A stretch of 64,000 nucleotides of DNA from Aeromicrobium sp. A1-2 (lineage in GTDB: Bacteria > Actinomycetota > Actinomycetes > Propionibacteriales > Nocardioidaceae). This document shows, piece by piece, positions 33,830-42,459 of this stretch. Every line of letters starts with the position of its first letter. Within the stretch, counting starts at the first letter, position 1. The DNA is taken from assembly GCF_003443875.1 (NCBI RefSeq), contig NZ_CP027482.1, positions 2,480,001 through 2,544,000 of the forward strand, read 5' to 3'. The position numbers and the translations under genes were made by a program. The notes beneath the pieces were generated by a model, which was given only the letters and a program-made list of their open reading frames with translations, was not told where the DNA came from and searched no databases.

Positions 33830-35773
33830 TCAGGGCTTCCGCGCAAGCTTGTGGCGGTCGTCGGTGCGCTGCAGCCAGGTGGCAATCGAATCCTTCATGA
33901 CCTGGATGTCACGCGGATCCGCGGTCGCGATCAGGTCGTCCTGCTCGCCGGGATCCACGTCCAGGTCGAACAGCTCGTCCGGGATCAGGCCGAAGTGGTG
34001 GATGAACTTCGTCGCACCGATCCGGACCGACGCACACTGGTTCGGGCGGAAACAGCTCGCCACGACAGGCGGCCGAGGCCCTGCGTCCAGCACGGACGGC
34101 ACGTCGTAGGCGCCGTTCTCGATCCGATAGCCGAGGATGTCGGCCACCGTGGGAAGCACCGCGGTGTTGGTCATCGGATCGTCGATGTCACGATGCACAG
34201 GATCGGATCCGTCGTGGATCAGGAACGGGATGTGCAGCCCTTCCTGATAGATCGTGCCGTCGTGCTGCCAACGGTTGTGCTCACCGAATCCCTCCCCGTG
34301 GTCCCCCAGGATCACGAAGACCGTGTTGGAGTACAGCCCCTGGTCCTTGAACTGGTCGATCAGCCGCCGGACGAAGCGGTCCTCGTAGCTCACCAGGTTC
34401 AGGTAGTCGTCCAGCGCCTCGTCCTTCGCCAGGGCGCGGGTGGGGAATCCGTCCGGGACCACGTAGTTGTGGTGGGTCGCGACGGTGAGGACCGTCATCG
34501 CGAACGGCGCATCACGATGTTCCTGCGTCCACCGCCGGATGGGGTCGAGCATGATGTCGTCCTCGTACCCGAAGTAGTTGGCCCTGCTGAAGCCCGCAGG
34601 GTCCATCGACTCGACCGGGTAGAACTCCCCGAAGCCCATCTGACCCACGACGTCTGCGCGTTTCTCGAAGCTGGCGGTCGCGGACTGGAAGAAGCTGGTC
34701 GCGTAGCCCTGGGTGTCCAGCAGCTGCGGAAGACAGGAGCTCGCGACCCCTCCCGTCTCGGCCTCGCTGTTGTCCACGTCCAACGGCGGAGCGACCCCAC
34801 AGTGCATCGCGACCAGCGCCTTGGACGTGTGCGGCACGACGGCAGTCGCGTCGTGCACCACGGTGCTGGTGCGAGCGAGCTCGACGAGGTACGGCGTTGT
34901 CGGCAGCGAAGGATCCCCCAGGCCGGTCGCAGAGGCGCGGACGGATTCCAGCGCAACGATGACGACGTTCTTCCGGGTGGTCTGCTCGCCCGGGACCAGA
35001 CGAGCGCCTGTCGGAAGATCCGCAGCGATTGGCGGGACATAGTCCACCGGCACCGGCAGCCCTGAGGGCGCTACAGTCTGCGCGATCATGCTGACGACCG
35101 CCTCGCGTCCGAACGCGCTCCCGACGGTCAGGCTCGGCAGGCACGCCAGACCGACAAGCGCCAGACCCGTCGCGGCGGTCTTCGCGCCGCGTCGACCACT
35201 GGGCTCGGCCTGCTGCCCGAGCAGCGGAAAGAAAGACCCCGTGAGCCATCTGGAGATCAGGGGCGGCGAGAGCAGCACCCAGGACCCGATCAGTACCAAA
35301 CCGATCCACGTCCCCGCCTGGACCGATACCTCGACCAGCCCCGAGATCTCGCTGAACGAGGTCACACCTGCCACGACGGTCGAGAGATCGAGCATCGTCC
35401 CGGTGATGAGAAAGTAGACGTGGCTCACCACCACCAGGAGAAGAAGGGCGACCGCAAAGGTATGGAGCGCAATCGTGGCGAAGATCTTCCGCTGCCGGCC
35501 CCCTACTGTGACGACGACCGCCACCCAAAGGGCGATGAGGCCCGCGGCGAACAAGAGCTCCGACCGCACCTGATCGAGAACATCACCAGGCCCAGTCGCC
35601 GACCCCCATCGATGGATGCGCTGTATCTTCGCAACGAGATCCAGGCCGTGGACAGGAACCAACGCAGCCAAGAGATAGGTCCACTGACCCGGGCCGAGCC
35701 CGCCGACACGCAGCGGCGGCGGATCTTGATTGCCATCGAGCGCGACAACAGCTGGGGTCTTTCGCAGATCCAC
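33830..35773 (-). CDS. membrane-bound sulfatase-fold (LtaS-like) protein
   Basis: The 647-residue protein has about five N-terminal membrane helices (residues ~30-250) and an extracytoplasmic sulfatase/alkaline-phosphatase domain. Recognisable pieces are NVVIVALESVRAS with the metal-binding Glu, the nucleophile region VVPHTSKALVAMHCG, TVATHHNYV, FVILGDHGEGFGEHNRW with metal Asp-His, and YQEGLHIPFLIHDGSD. Such proteins transfer or cleave phosphoglycerol or phosphoethanolamine groups on surface polymers; arylsulfatase activity is less likely with this architecture. The GTG start is at 35773. It lies upstream of alkB, but alkB has its own promoter. Confidence 0.8.
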   Translation of the reverse strand: MDLRKTPAVVALDGNQDPPPLRVGGLGPGQWTYLLAALVPVHGLDLVAKIQRIHRWGSATGPGDVLDQVRSELLFAAGLIALWVAVVVTVGGRQRKIFATIALHTFAVALLLLVVVSHVYFLITGTMLDLSTVVAGVTSFSEISGLVEVSVQAGTWIGLVLIGSWVLLSPPLISRWLTGSFFPLLGQQAEPSGRRGAKTAATGLALVGLACLPSLTVGSAFGREAVVSMIAQTVAPSGLPVPVDYVPPIAADLPTGARLVPGEQTTRKNVVIVALESVRASATGLGDPSLPTTPYLVELARTSTVVHDATAVVPHTSKALVAMHCGVAPPLDVDNSEAETGGVASSCLPQLLDTQGYATSFFQSATASFEKRADVVGQMGFGEFYPVESMDPAGFSRANYFGYEDDIMLDPIRRWTQEHRDAPFAMTVLTVATHHNYVVPDGFPTRALAKDEALDDYLNLVSYEDRFVRRLIDQFKDQGLYSNTVFVILGDHGEGFGEHNRWQHDGTIYQEGLHIPFLIHDGSDPVHRDIDDPMTNTAVLPTVADILGYRIENGAYDVPSVLDAGPRPPVVASCFRPNQCASVRIGATKFIHHFGLIPDELFDLDVDPGEQDDLIATADPRDIQVMKDSIATWLQRTDDRHKLARKP

Positions 35774-35899
35774 AAGTCCGCCTAATGTCTATCGGTTCGC
35801 CGTCGGGAGCCGCTCCTGCACCGGAGCCAACCGGCGCAGGAGCGGCCGAGCGAGCTGTGGACGAGTGGGAAACTCTCTCCACCACAGCCCGCGCTCAGA

Positions 35900-35930
35900 C
35901 CACGAGCGGCACCCGGGATGCCGCCCGTGG
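35900..35930 (-). terminator. terminator hairpin closing the tad operon
   Basis: On the minus strand CCACGGGCGGCA pairs with TGCCGCTCGTGG (12 bp with one mismatch) around a 7-nt loop. It begins 4 nt after the tadC stop. There is no long T-run, which is common in actinobacteria. It separates the pilus operon from the sulfatase gene. Confidence 0.65.
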
Positions 35931-35934
35931 GGGT

Positions 35935-36813
35935 CTAGAAGGTGTCCATCGCCGACATGATCCCGGGCGCCAGAACGACGATGAACAGGACCGGGAAGAT
36001 GCAGAGCATCAGTGGTCCCAGCAGCTTGACCGACACCTGACCGGCCTTGGCCTCGGCCCGGAGCTTGCGCTTCATCCGCATCTCCTTGGACTGAATGCGG
36101 ACCATGCCCGAGATCGAAGAGCCGTGCTCCTCGGCCTGGATGATGCCTCGGATGAACGACTGGACATCTTCTGAAGTGGTTCGGGCCTGCAGAGCCTCGT
36201 AGGCCCCTCGGCGCGACACACCCAGCCGGACATCCTGGACCGTCCGGACCAACTCATCGGCCAGTGGCCCTTTCGCCGTACCCGCTGCGTTGGCGAGAGC
36301 AGCCTCAAAGCCCAGACCCGACTCGATCGTGATGACGATCTTGTCCAGGATGTCCGGCAGCGAGCGCTGCATCTCGTCCTGGCGCTCGGTCGCCCTGCTG
36401 TGCACCAGCAGGTCCGGGACGAAGTAGCCGACCACGATCGCGCCGATCCCGATGATCGTCTTGATCGGCGTCGGATCCACGAAGGCGAGCTTCAGCATGA
36501 GGAGCGCGATCGGGACCGGGATGAGGATCTTGGCCAGGATGATGTTTCGCATCGACCAGCCGCCGGGGTGGCCGGCCAGCATCAGGTTGCGCTCGAGCCG
36601 ACCGAGCATCCCCTGCGTGGCGACATACCTCGCGGCGTCCTCCGGCTTGTCGAGCTGCCGGATGCGCGCGCTGATGGGCGCCTTCTCGACCTCGGGTCGA
36701 GTGCCCTCGAGCAGTCGCTGCCTGACCGCGCGGTCGGGCAGCGCGACGATTCCCAGCGAGATCGACAGCGCGCCGAGCGCGGCCACGATAAACAGTGCTC
36801 CGATGAACAGCAT
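35935..36813 (-). CDS. tadC: Flp/Tad pilus inner-membrane platform protein TadC
   Basis: The 292-residue protein has an N-terminal membrane segment, then the type II secretion F domain (SLPDILDKIVITIESGLGFEAALANA; FIRGIIQAEEHGSSISGMVRIQSKEMR), then C-terminal helices. It pairs with TadB to form the platform on which the CpaF ATPase drives pilin assembly. The start at 36813 is chosen for GAGGGAG about 7 nt upstream; the longer frame begins inside tadB. It is last in the operon and is followed by the hairpin at 35900. Confidence 0.92.
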   Translation of the reverse strand: MLFIGALFIVAALGALSISLGIVALPDRAVRQRLLEGTRPEVEKAPISARIRQLDKPEDAARYVATQGMLGRLERNLMLAGHPGGWSMRNIILAKILIPVPIALLMLKLAFVDPTPIKTIIGIGAIVVGYFVPDLLVHSRATERQDEMQRSLPDILDKIVITIESGLGFEAALANAAGTAKGPLADELVRTVQDVRLGVSRRGAYEALQARTTSEDVQSFIRGIIQAEEHGSSISGMVRIQSKEMRMKRKLRAEAKAGQVSVKLLGPLMLCIFPVLFIVVLAPGIMSAMDTF

Positions 36814-36824
36814 GACGATCTCCC

Positions 36825-37765
36825 TCAGACCTTGATGTCGATGATCGCGCGCATCCAGAAGGCTGAGAGCGTGTAGAGGACGGCTGACAGCAAAAGAAGC
36901 AGCACTCCGATCGTCGTGCTGAACAGCGGATCCAGATAACCGGGATTCATGAGTGAGTAGAGGACAGCGAGCGCCACCGGCAACGCCATCAGGACGTAGC
37001 ACGAGGCCTTGCCCTCAGCCGCGTACGCACGAACCTTCTCCCGAATCTCGGCTCGGCCCCGGATCGTCTCAGCGACGGTGTCGATGATGTCGTTGAGGTT
37101 GCCTCCCGCGTCCCGCTGCACCGCAACGGCCTCCGCGAACCACTGGAAGTCCTCGCTCTGCATGCGATCTGCGACGTCGAGCATTGCCACGACCATGTCG
37201 CGCCCCAGTCGGTTCTCGTTGATGATTCGAGTGATCTCCTCCGACATCGGCGCAGCCGAGTCCGCCGCGACCGAGTTGAGGGCGATCTGCAGGCTTTGAC
37301 CGGCGCGCAGCGCCGATGAGATGATCCGCAGCGTGTTGTCCAGCTGTTTGGCGAACTCCTTGCGTTGCCGCCCGGCCCGGAATCGAAGCACGAGCTTGGC
37401 TTCCGCACGGCCACCACGAGACCGGCACGAGTTCCGGTCACCAGGCCACCCCCGAGCACGGTGCCGATGACCAGGGCCGCCGCAGATCCTGCGACGATCC
37501 ACGTCACCACGACTCCGACCGGTTTGGAGATCGCGGCCATCTCAAGCTCTCCGGCGCGAAACGGGACCCAACCTCGACTCGACAGAATAGTGTCGACGCC
37601 CGAGACCAGTCCGCGATAGACGACCCGCCACAACGGCTCGTTCACCACTTCGGTCCCGAGCCGGCGACGTTTCGAGATCCGCGGGACGGGGTCGGCGAAC
37701 AGCGCCTGTGCGAATAGGCCCACGGCCGCCGCGACCATGACAATTCCGATCAGGGCTGGGTTCAT
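36825..37765 (-). pseudogene. tadB: tadB, platform protein with apparent -1 frameshift
   Basis: The N-terminal third is read from ATG 37765 (overlapping the cpaF stop as ATGA) with a membrane anchor and GLVTGTRAGLVVA. At about 37401-37409 that frame turns to Ser/Arg-rich nonsense. The next frame continues AKLVLRFRAGRQRKEFAKQL, ISSALRAGQSLQIALNSVAA and the T2SS F domain, and ends in helices at 36825. Adding one base restores a ~313-residue TadB of normal length. No plausible internal start or ribosome site precedes the second part. Either the gene is truly broken, which would disable the pilus, or one base is missing in the assembly. TadC downstream remains intact. Confidence 0.8.
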
Positions 37766-39174
37766 GATGCGCTTCCCTCCAGGCTGAAGTTGGAGATGTC
37801 GAAGTCGACTCCGTACTCCTCGAACTTGTCGCTGAACCGTGGCCGCACCCCGGTGGGCTTCTGGATGCCGCGGAACTTGCCGTGCTCGTCGACACCCGCG
37901 GTGAAGTCGAACAAGAACGCGTCCTGCAGCACGACGACGTCGCCCTCCATGCCCAGGACCTCGGTCACGTGGGTGATGCGTCGGGTGCCGTCGCGCAGTC
38001 GCTGGATCTGGATGATCAGGTCGACCGCGGAAGCGATCTGCTCACGAATGGCCCGGAGGGGAAGGTCCATACCAGCCATGAGCACCAAGGTCTCCAGACG
38101 CGCGATGCAGTCGCGCGGCGCATTGGCGTGGAGCGTGCTGATCGAGCCGTCGTGGCCCGTGTTCATCGCCTGCAGCATGTCGAGCGCCTCACCGCTACGG
38201 CACTCACCGATCACGATGCGGTCGGGTCGCATGCGCAGCGAGTTGCGCACCAGATCGCGGATCGTGATCTCGCCGGAGCCTTCGATGTTGGGCGGGCGCG
38301 CCTCGAGCTGGACCACGTGGTCCTGCTGCAGCTTGAGCTCGATCGCATCCTCGATCGTCACGATCCGTTCGTCGCGAGGGATGAAGCTCGAGAGGACGTT
38401 GAGCAGGCTCGTCTTGCCGGTGCCAGTGCCGCCGCTGACCAGGATGTTGAGCCTGGACTGCACTGCAGCACGCAGGAGTTCGGCGATCTGCGGCGTCATC
38501 GAGCCGAACTCGATCAGGTCGTCCACCGTAAACGGGGTGGCGGAGAACTTGCGGATCGTCAGGGAAGAGCCGCGCACCGCAAGAGGCGGCACGACGGCAT
38601 TCACGCGGGAGCCGTCCTGCAGGCGGGCATCCACCATGGGTGACGACTCGTCGATTCGACGTCCCACCCGGCCAACGATTCGTTCGATCGCGCGCCGCAG
38701 GTGCTGTTCCGAGGCGAAGCGCAAGGGGCTGAGGACGATCTTGCCGTCACGCTCCACGTAGATCGTGTCGTGACCGTTGACCATGATCTCGGTGACGCTC
38801 GGGTCCTCGAGCACCCGTTGCAGCGGACCCAGTCCCAGAGCGTCGTCCTCGATGTCCTGGATGAACCGCGCGCGTTCGTCGGAGGTCAGGAGGAGCTGCT
38901 CCTCCTCGATGATCGCGACGAGCTCTTCGCGCACGAACTCGTGCAGCTGCGTCTCCGTCAGCGAGGGGTCGTTGATGCGCGTACCGAGACGCTTGAACAG
39001 CTCCGTGACCGCGCGTCCCTTGACCGCGGCCAGAGCATCTGTGACGACGAGCTGCGGAGCGGATCCGGCGCTCGAGGATGAGCGGGGTACCGAATGCGGT
39101 TCTGCCTGCTGATCGATATGGGCCTGCAGCACGCTGCGATCGCGTGCCGTCGCCAGGCGGTCGGACAAGCTCAT
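37762..39174 (-). CDS. cpaF: Flp/Tad pilus assembly ATPase CpaF (TadA)
   Basis: The 470-residue secretion ATPase powers pilin polymerisation. It has an N-terminal helical domain, the GLGPLQRVLEDPSVTEIMVNG entry motif, Walker A SGGTGTGKTSLLNVLSSF, the Asp box IVTIEDAIELKL, the Walker B RPDRIVIGECRSGEALDML and the His box NTGHDGSISTLHANAP. The residue pattern is complete, so it should be active. It starts 1 nt after the cpaE stop and its stop overlaps the tadB start. Confidence 0.95.
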   Translation of the reverse strand: MSLSDRLATARDRSVLQAHIDQQAEPHSVPRSSSSAGSAPQLVVTDALAAVKGRAVTELFKRLGTRINDPSLTETQLHEFVREELVAIIEEEQLLLTSDERARFIQDIEDDALGLGPLQRVLEDPSVTEIMVNGHDTIYVERDGKIVLSPLRFASEQHLRRAIERIVGRVGRRIDESSPMVDARLQDGSRVNAVVPPLAVRGSSLTIRKFSATPFTVDDLIEFGSMTPQIAELLRAAVQSRLNILVSGGTGTGKTSLLNVLSSFIPRDERIVTIEDAIELKLQQDHVVQLEARPPNIEGSGEITIRDLVRNSLRMRPDRIVIGECRSGEALDMLQAMNTGHDGSISTLHANAPRDCIARLETLVLMAGMDLPLRAIREQIASAVDLIIQIQRLRDGTRRITHVTEVLGMEGDVVVLQDAFLFDFTAGVDEHGKFRGIQKPTGVRPRFSDKFEEYGVDFDISNFSLEGSAS

Positions 39175-39175
39175 G

Positions 39176-40372
39176 TCAGGCCACGTCCAATCGCTTGTGG
39201 GTCGGCTGACCCGGAGAGTCGACCTGGTCCAGACGGGTGATCAGCGCGCGGATGGACTTGACGAACGGCCCGCCCTTCTTCTTGTTCAGCATCAACGGCG
39301 TGCCGTGGTTGGCCGCCAACTGCACGTCGTTCGACCGCGCGATGACGATGTCAACCGGCAGCCCGATCGCCGCCTCGACATCCTTGACCTTCATGCCCGA
39401 CTGATTGCTCGCAAGATTGAGCGTCAGGACACGGGACGTCGGCAACAACCCGACCTGGCTGAGCAGCTCGACCGCCTTGCGGACACCGCGGACGCAGGCC
39501 ACGTCCATCGTCGACACCATGACGACGTCATCGGTCACCTCGAGGGCAGCCAGCGTCGGCTCGGTCAGCCCGCCTGCTGTGTCGACGATGACGTACCGGA
39601 ACTGCATCGACAGCTGGCTCAGCAGCCTGACGATCTGGGCTCCCGTCACCTCGTCGTTGGCAGCGGGAGACTCGGCCCCGCACAGGACGTGGAAGCCGGA
39701 CGGATGAACCGTCAGCATGGTCTTGACGATGAGGTTGTCCGCCGAGGCATACGGCGTCAGCGCCTCCTCGATCGTGTGCGCCGGCACCAGGTCCAGCGTC
39801 GAGGCGACATCACCGAACTGCAGGTCCAGATCCACCAGGACGACTTCGGACGGGTGGTCCTCGGCCAGCCCGATCGCGAGGCTGGTCGAGATGCTGGTCT
39901 TCCCGACCCCGCCCTTGGGCGAGATGACCGTGATGGTCCTGCTCTCCTCGGGCGACTGCAGGGTCGGGGCGGTCGCGGACGCGGTGGCCTCGACGGACTT
40001 GAGCCGGTGCAGCTCGGCCCGCCGAACGACCTCGCGCAGCCTGTCGTCGGGCATGTCGGACGGCAGGACGTCGCGGAATCCCGACCGCATGGCTTCGACC
40101 ACGGTGTCGAGCGGGACGTCGTCGACCAGGACGAGGTCGATCGAGGGGTAGACCTCATCGATCCGCCGGGCGATCTCGAAACCGATCTCGGTCGGCAGCG
40201 CCGCGCCGACGAAGATCAGGTCGGGCAGGCTCTGCGGGTCGAGGCTGCGCATCAGGTCGAAGCGCTCCGCCTCGATGGTCTCGCGCTTCAACGACACGAC
40301 CTGGGTCCCCGGCAGCACGTTGACCCGAGCGACGAACTCGGCGGTGCCGGCCAGGATCAGCGCGCGGCTCAT
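39176..40372 (-). CDS. cpaE: CpaE/TadZ-like pilus localisation ATPase
   Basis: The 398-residue protein has an N-terminal receiver-like domain (LPDLIFVGAALPTEIGFEIA; VLVDDVPLDTVVEAM) without a full phosphorylation set. A MinD/ParA-type ATPase follows with the deviant Walker A ISPKGGVGKTSIST (about residues 148-161), VVLVDLDLQFGDVAS and YVIVDTAGGLTEPT. It positions the Tad machinery at the membrane. The start at 40372 is chosen because it overlaps the cpaB stop as ATGA; the longer frame lies inside cpaB. Confidence 0.92.
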   Translation of the reverse strand: MSRALILAGTAEFVARVNVLPGTQVVSLKRETIEAERFDLMRSLDPQSLPDLIFVGAALPTEIGFEIARRIDEVYPSIDLVLVDDVPLDTVVEAMRSGFRDVLPSDMPDDRLREVVRRAELHRLKSVEATASATAPTLQSPEESRTITVISPKGGVGKTSISTSLAIGLAEDHPSEVVLVDLDLQFGDVASTLDLVPAHTIEEALTPYASADNLIVKTMLTVHPSGFHVLCGAESPAANDEVTGAQIVRLLSQLSMQFRYVIVDTAGGLTEPTLAALEVTDDVVMVSTMDVACVRGVRKAVELLSQVGLLPTSRVLTLNLASNQSGMKVKDVEAAIGLPVDIVIARSNDVQLAANHGTPLMLNKKKGGPFVKSIRALITRLDQVDSPGQPTHKRLDVA

Positions 40373-41070
40373 TTGCGCAGGTCCGGATCGGCGAGGACTC
40401 GTCCGCTGGACGTGTCGGTGTCGGAGTTCTGCAGGGTCAGCCACACAGTGCCCCACTTCTGGCCGTGGGCCAGGAGCTCGGCATCGCCGGACTTGAGTGC
40501 GAGCGTGATCATCGAGCCGGTGATCTTGCCGTCCTCACCCGCACCGACCGCCGTGCTCGACTTGGTCACGAGGACCTGGTCGAGCGTCGCGTTGGTGAAA
40601 CGCTCCTTGCCACCATCTGGAGCGATCGTGATGATCACGCCGACCCGGTCTCCGGCCTTGACGGCACCCGCGACGGAGTGCTCCGCGTCGAGGGCGATCG
40701 AGATCTCCTGCAGGCCCTTCGGCACGACGTTGCTGGTCTTGACCTTGTCTCCCGGCGCGGACATGCGGGACGCGAGCAGGACCTCACCCTTCTGGATGCT
40801 GGCATTGGTCGAGCTGCCGGCGACATCGTCGAGGCTCGTGACGGCGCCTTCGGGCACTGCCTCGTCGGGCAGCTTGACGACCTCGGTCTTGCTCGCGAGA
40901 TCTGTCGCGCTGGTGCTGGGCCCCACGGTGTCGGTCAGGCGTACGACGGCGACCAGCTTGGCCCCCTCGAATGCGCGGTCGTTGGCGCCTTGGGCCCAAA
41001 CGACCAGGACCAGCACGCCCAGCAGGGCGAGCACTCCCGCAGAGACTGCGGCGATGACTCTCTTGTTCAT
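40369..41070 (-). CDS. cpaB: Flp pilus assembly protein CpaB (SAF domain)
   Basis: The 233-residue protein has an N-terminal membrane helix (residues 7-27), an SAF domain (TDLASKTEVVKLPDEAVPEG, IQKGEVLLASRM) and an RcpC-like C-terminal domain (VAGAVKAGDRVGVIITI). In Gram-negatives it works with the secretin. Here there is no secretin gene, so it likely organises the pilus at the outer face of the membrane. It sits between the TadG pair and cpaE. Confidence 0.88.
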   Translation of the reverse strand: MNKRVIAAVSAGVLALLGVLVLVVWAQGANDRAFEGAKLVAVVRLTDTVGPSTSATDLASKTEVVKLPDEAVPEGAVTSLDDVAGSSTNASIQKGEVLLASRMSAPGDKVKTSNVVPKGLQEISIALDAEHSVAGAVKAGDRVGVIITIAPDGGKERFTNATLDQVLVTKSSTAVGAGEDGKITGSMITLALKSGDAELLAHGQKWGTVWLTLQNSDTDTSSGRVLADPDLRK

Positions 41071-41124
41071 GTCGATGGTTTCCCTTCATCGATTACGGAT
41101 GGATGGACGGGTGGAGCTGCCGGT

Positions 41125-42459
41125 TCACTGAGTGAGCCGGATGTAGGAGGACCCGAACTCGTCGGGTAGCGGGCCGTACTCGAAGTCCGGATCCCGGGTG
41201 AAGGTCTTGGTGAAGTAGCCCTGCAGCCCGTTGCAGCTGATCGAGGCCGTCAGGTCGCTGCCGAGAATCGTGTTCACGATCTTGGTCCCGAGATTGAGGA
41301 TCAGCTCGAGCAGGCTGACGGTCGACAGGAGCGCGTTCTTGAGGTTGTAGGACATGTCGATCGGGGCGCAGGCGACGCTCGAGTCGGTGTTTGCAGGGTT
41401 GCCCGGGAAGGTCCAGCCGGTGATGTGGAACGGGGCGAAGCCGACGATCTCCATGCCGAGTTTCGGCGGCACCTCGACACAGGTCGGGTTCGAACCCAGC
41501 AGGCTCGCGCAGGCCGAACCGACCTTGAGGCCGTATTCGCTCTGCAACGTCGAGTACGGCTTGAACACCGGAATGAGGATCGTCTTGCCGTGATCGACCG
41601 GTTTGCCGTTGCCGAACTTCGACGCACAGCCCGGGGGCCTGGTCGCGGCGCCCTGAAGCCCCCCGAGGAACGTGCTGAGCTCGTTGTCTGCGTGCAGCTC
41701 GCACTTCGAGGCGTCCCAGCCGAACAGTCCGTTGGTGATGCTGCTGACGACGGTCTCGCCCGTGATCCACACGACCCCCTTGAAGGTGCCGATCTGGCTG
41801 CCGTCCTCGTCGGCGCACTTGTCGACCGCCTTGGTGTCGAGGTAGTCGAGGAACCCCTCGCTGTCGAGCAGCCCACTGACCGAGGACGTGTCGAGCGGAG
41901 AGATCATGGTGCGCAGGCTCTGGAGCGTGTCGGTCCGGAGTGCGGTCTTGTGACTCGCCTCGTCGGGGCCGCCGGCGAACTGCGCATTGTTCTTCCACGT
42001 GCAGTAGGAGACACCGAGCGGCAGCGCGGGATAGCCCTCACGCGCGTGACCCGACCCGGCCGCGACCGCGGTGGCCGCGACCGGCCGCGACGCAACACCG
42101 ATCGCGCCGAGCAGAGGCGTGGCGACGTCCTTGGTCACCGTGACCTCGACCCGACCCGTCGAGGCTGTGTGGCTTGCCGTGACGGTCCCGCCCTCGATGG
42201 ACTGGGCCGCGATGGCCGCCGCCGAGGTCTGCAGCGCTGCGCATTCCGCCCCCGCAGGTGCTTTGGCACACGAGATCGCGAGCGTTCGCGCCGACAAGTC
42301 GGCCGCGTGCTGCGCCTGGTTGCGCTGATAGGCAACGTTGCCGACGTCGACGCTCAGGCCGAGCCCCCCCACAAGCACCACGAGAGCGAGGCCGAAGAAG
42401 ATCGCCGCCACCCCACGATCGTCTCGGTCGGCCACCTCGAACCACCGCGAGCTGCTCAT
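41125..42459 (-). CDS. TadG-like minor pilin/pilus protein, copy 2
   Basis: The 444-residue protein has an N-terminal pilin-like segment (DRDDRGVAAIFFGLALVVLV, residues ~12-40) and a VDVGNVAYQRNQAQHAADLSA motif, as in TadG/TadE-like proteins. A large exported domain follows with conserved Cys and Trp motifs: VSYCTWKNN, FKGVVWITGE, CASKFGNGKPVDHGKTILIP, ITGWTFPGN and CNGLQGYFTKTF. The same motifs appear in the same order in the upstream gene, so the two are clear paralogues. The ATG at 42459 overlaps that gene's stop as ATGA. It may be a tip or adhesive component; that is inference. Confidence 0.82.
   Translation of the reverse strand: MSSSRWFEVADRDDRGVAAIFFGLALVVLVGGLGLSVDVGNVAYQRNQAQHAADLSARTLAISCAKAPAGAECAALQTSAAAIAAQSIEGGTVTASHTASTGRVEVTVTKDVATPLLGAIGVASRPVAATAVAAGSGHAREGYPALPLGVSYCTWKNNAQFAGGPDEASHKTALRTDTLQSLRTMISPLDTSSVSGLLDSEGFLDYLDTKAVDKCADEDGSQIGTFKGVVWITGETVVSSITNGLFGWDASKCELHADNELSTFLGGLQGAATRPPGCASKFGNGKPVDHGKTILIPVFKPYSTLQSEYGLKVGSACASLLGSNPTCVEVPPKLGMEIVGFAPFHITGWTFPGNPANTDSSVACAPIDMSYNLKNALLSTVSLLELILNLGTKIVNTILGSDLTASISCNGLQGYFTKTFTRDPDFEYGPLPDEFGSSYIRLTQ

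Noticed and set aside
36825-37502. Second half of tadB as a separate gene
   Set aside because: The frame opens with Arg/Gly-rich sequence that is antiphase to tadB and has no ribosome site; the true family sequence begins only at the frameshift, so it is a broken tadB, not a separate gene.
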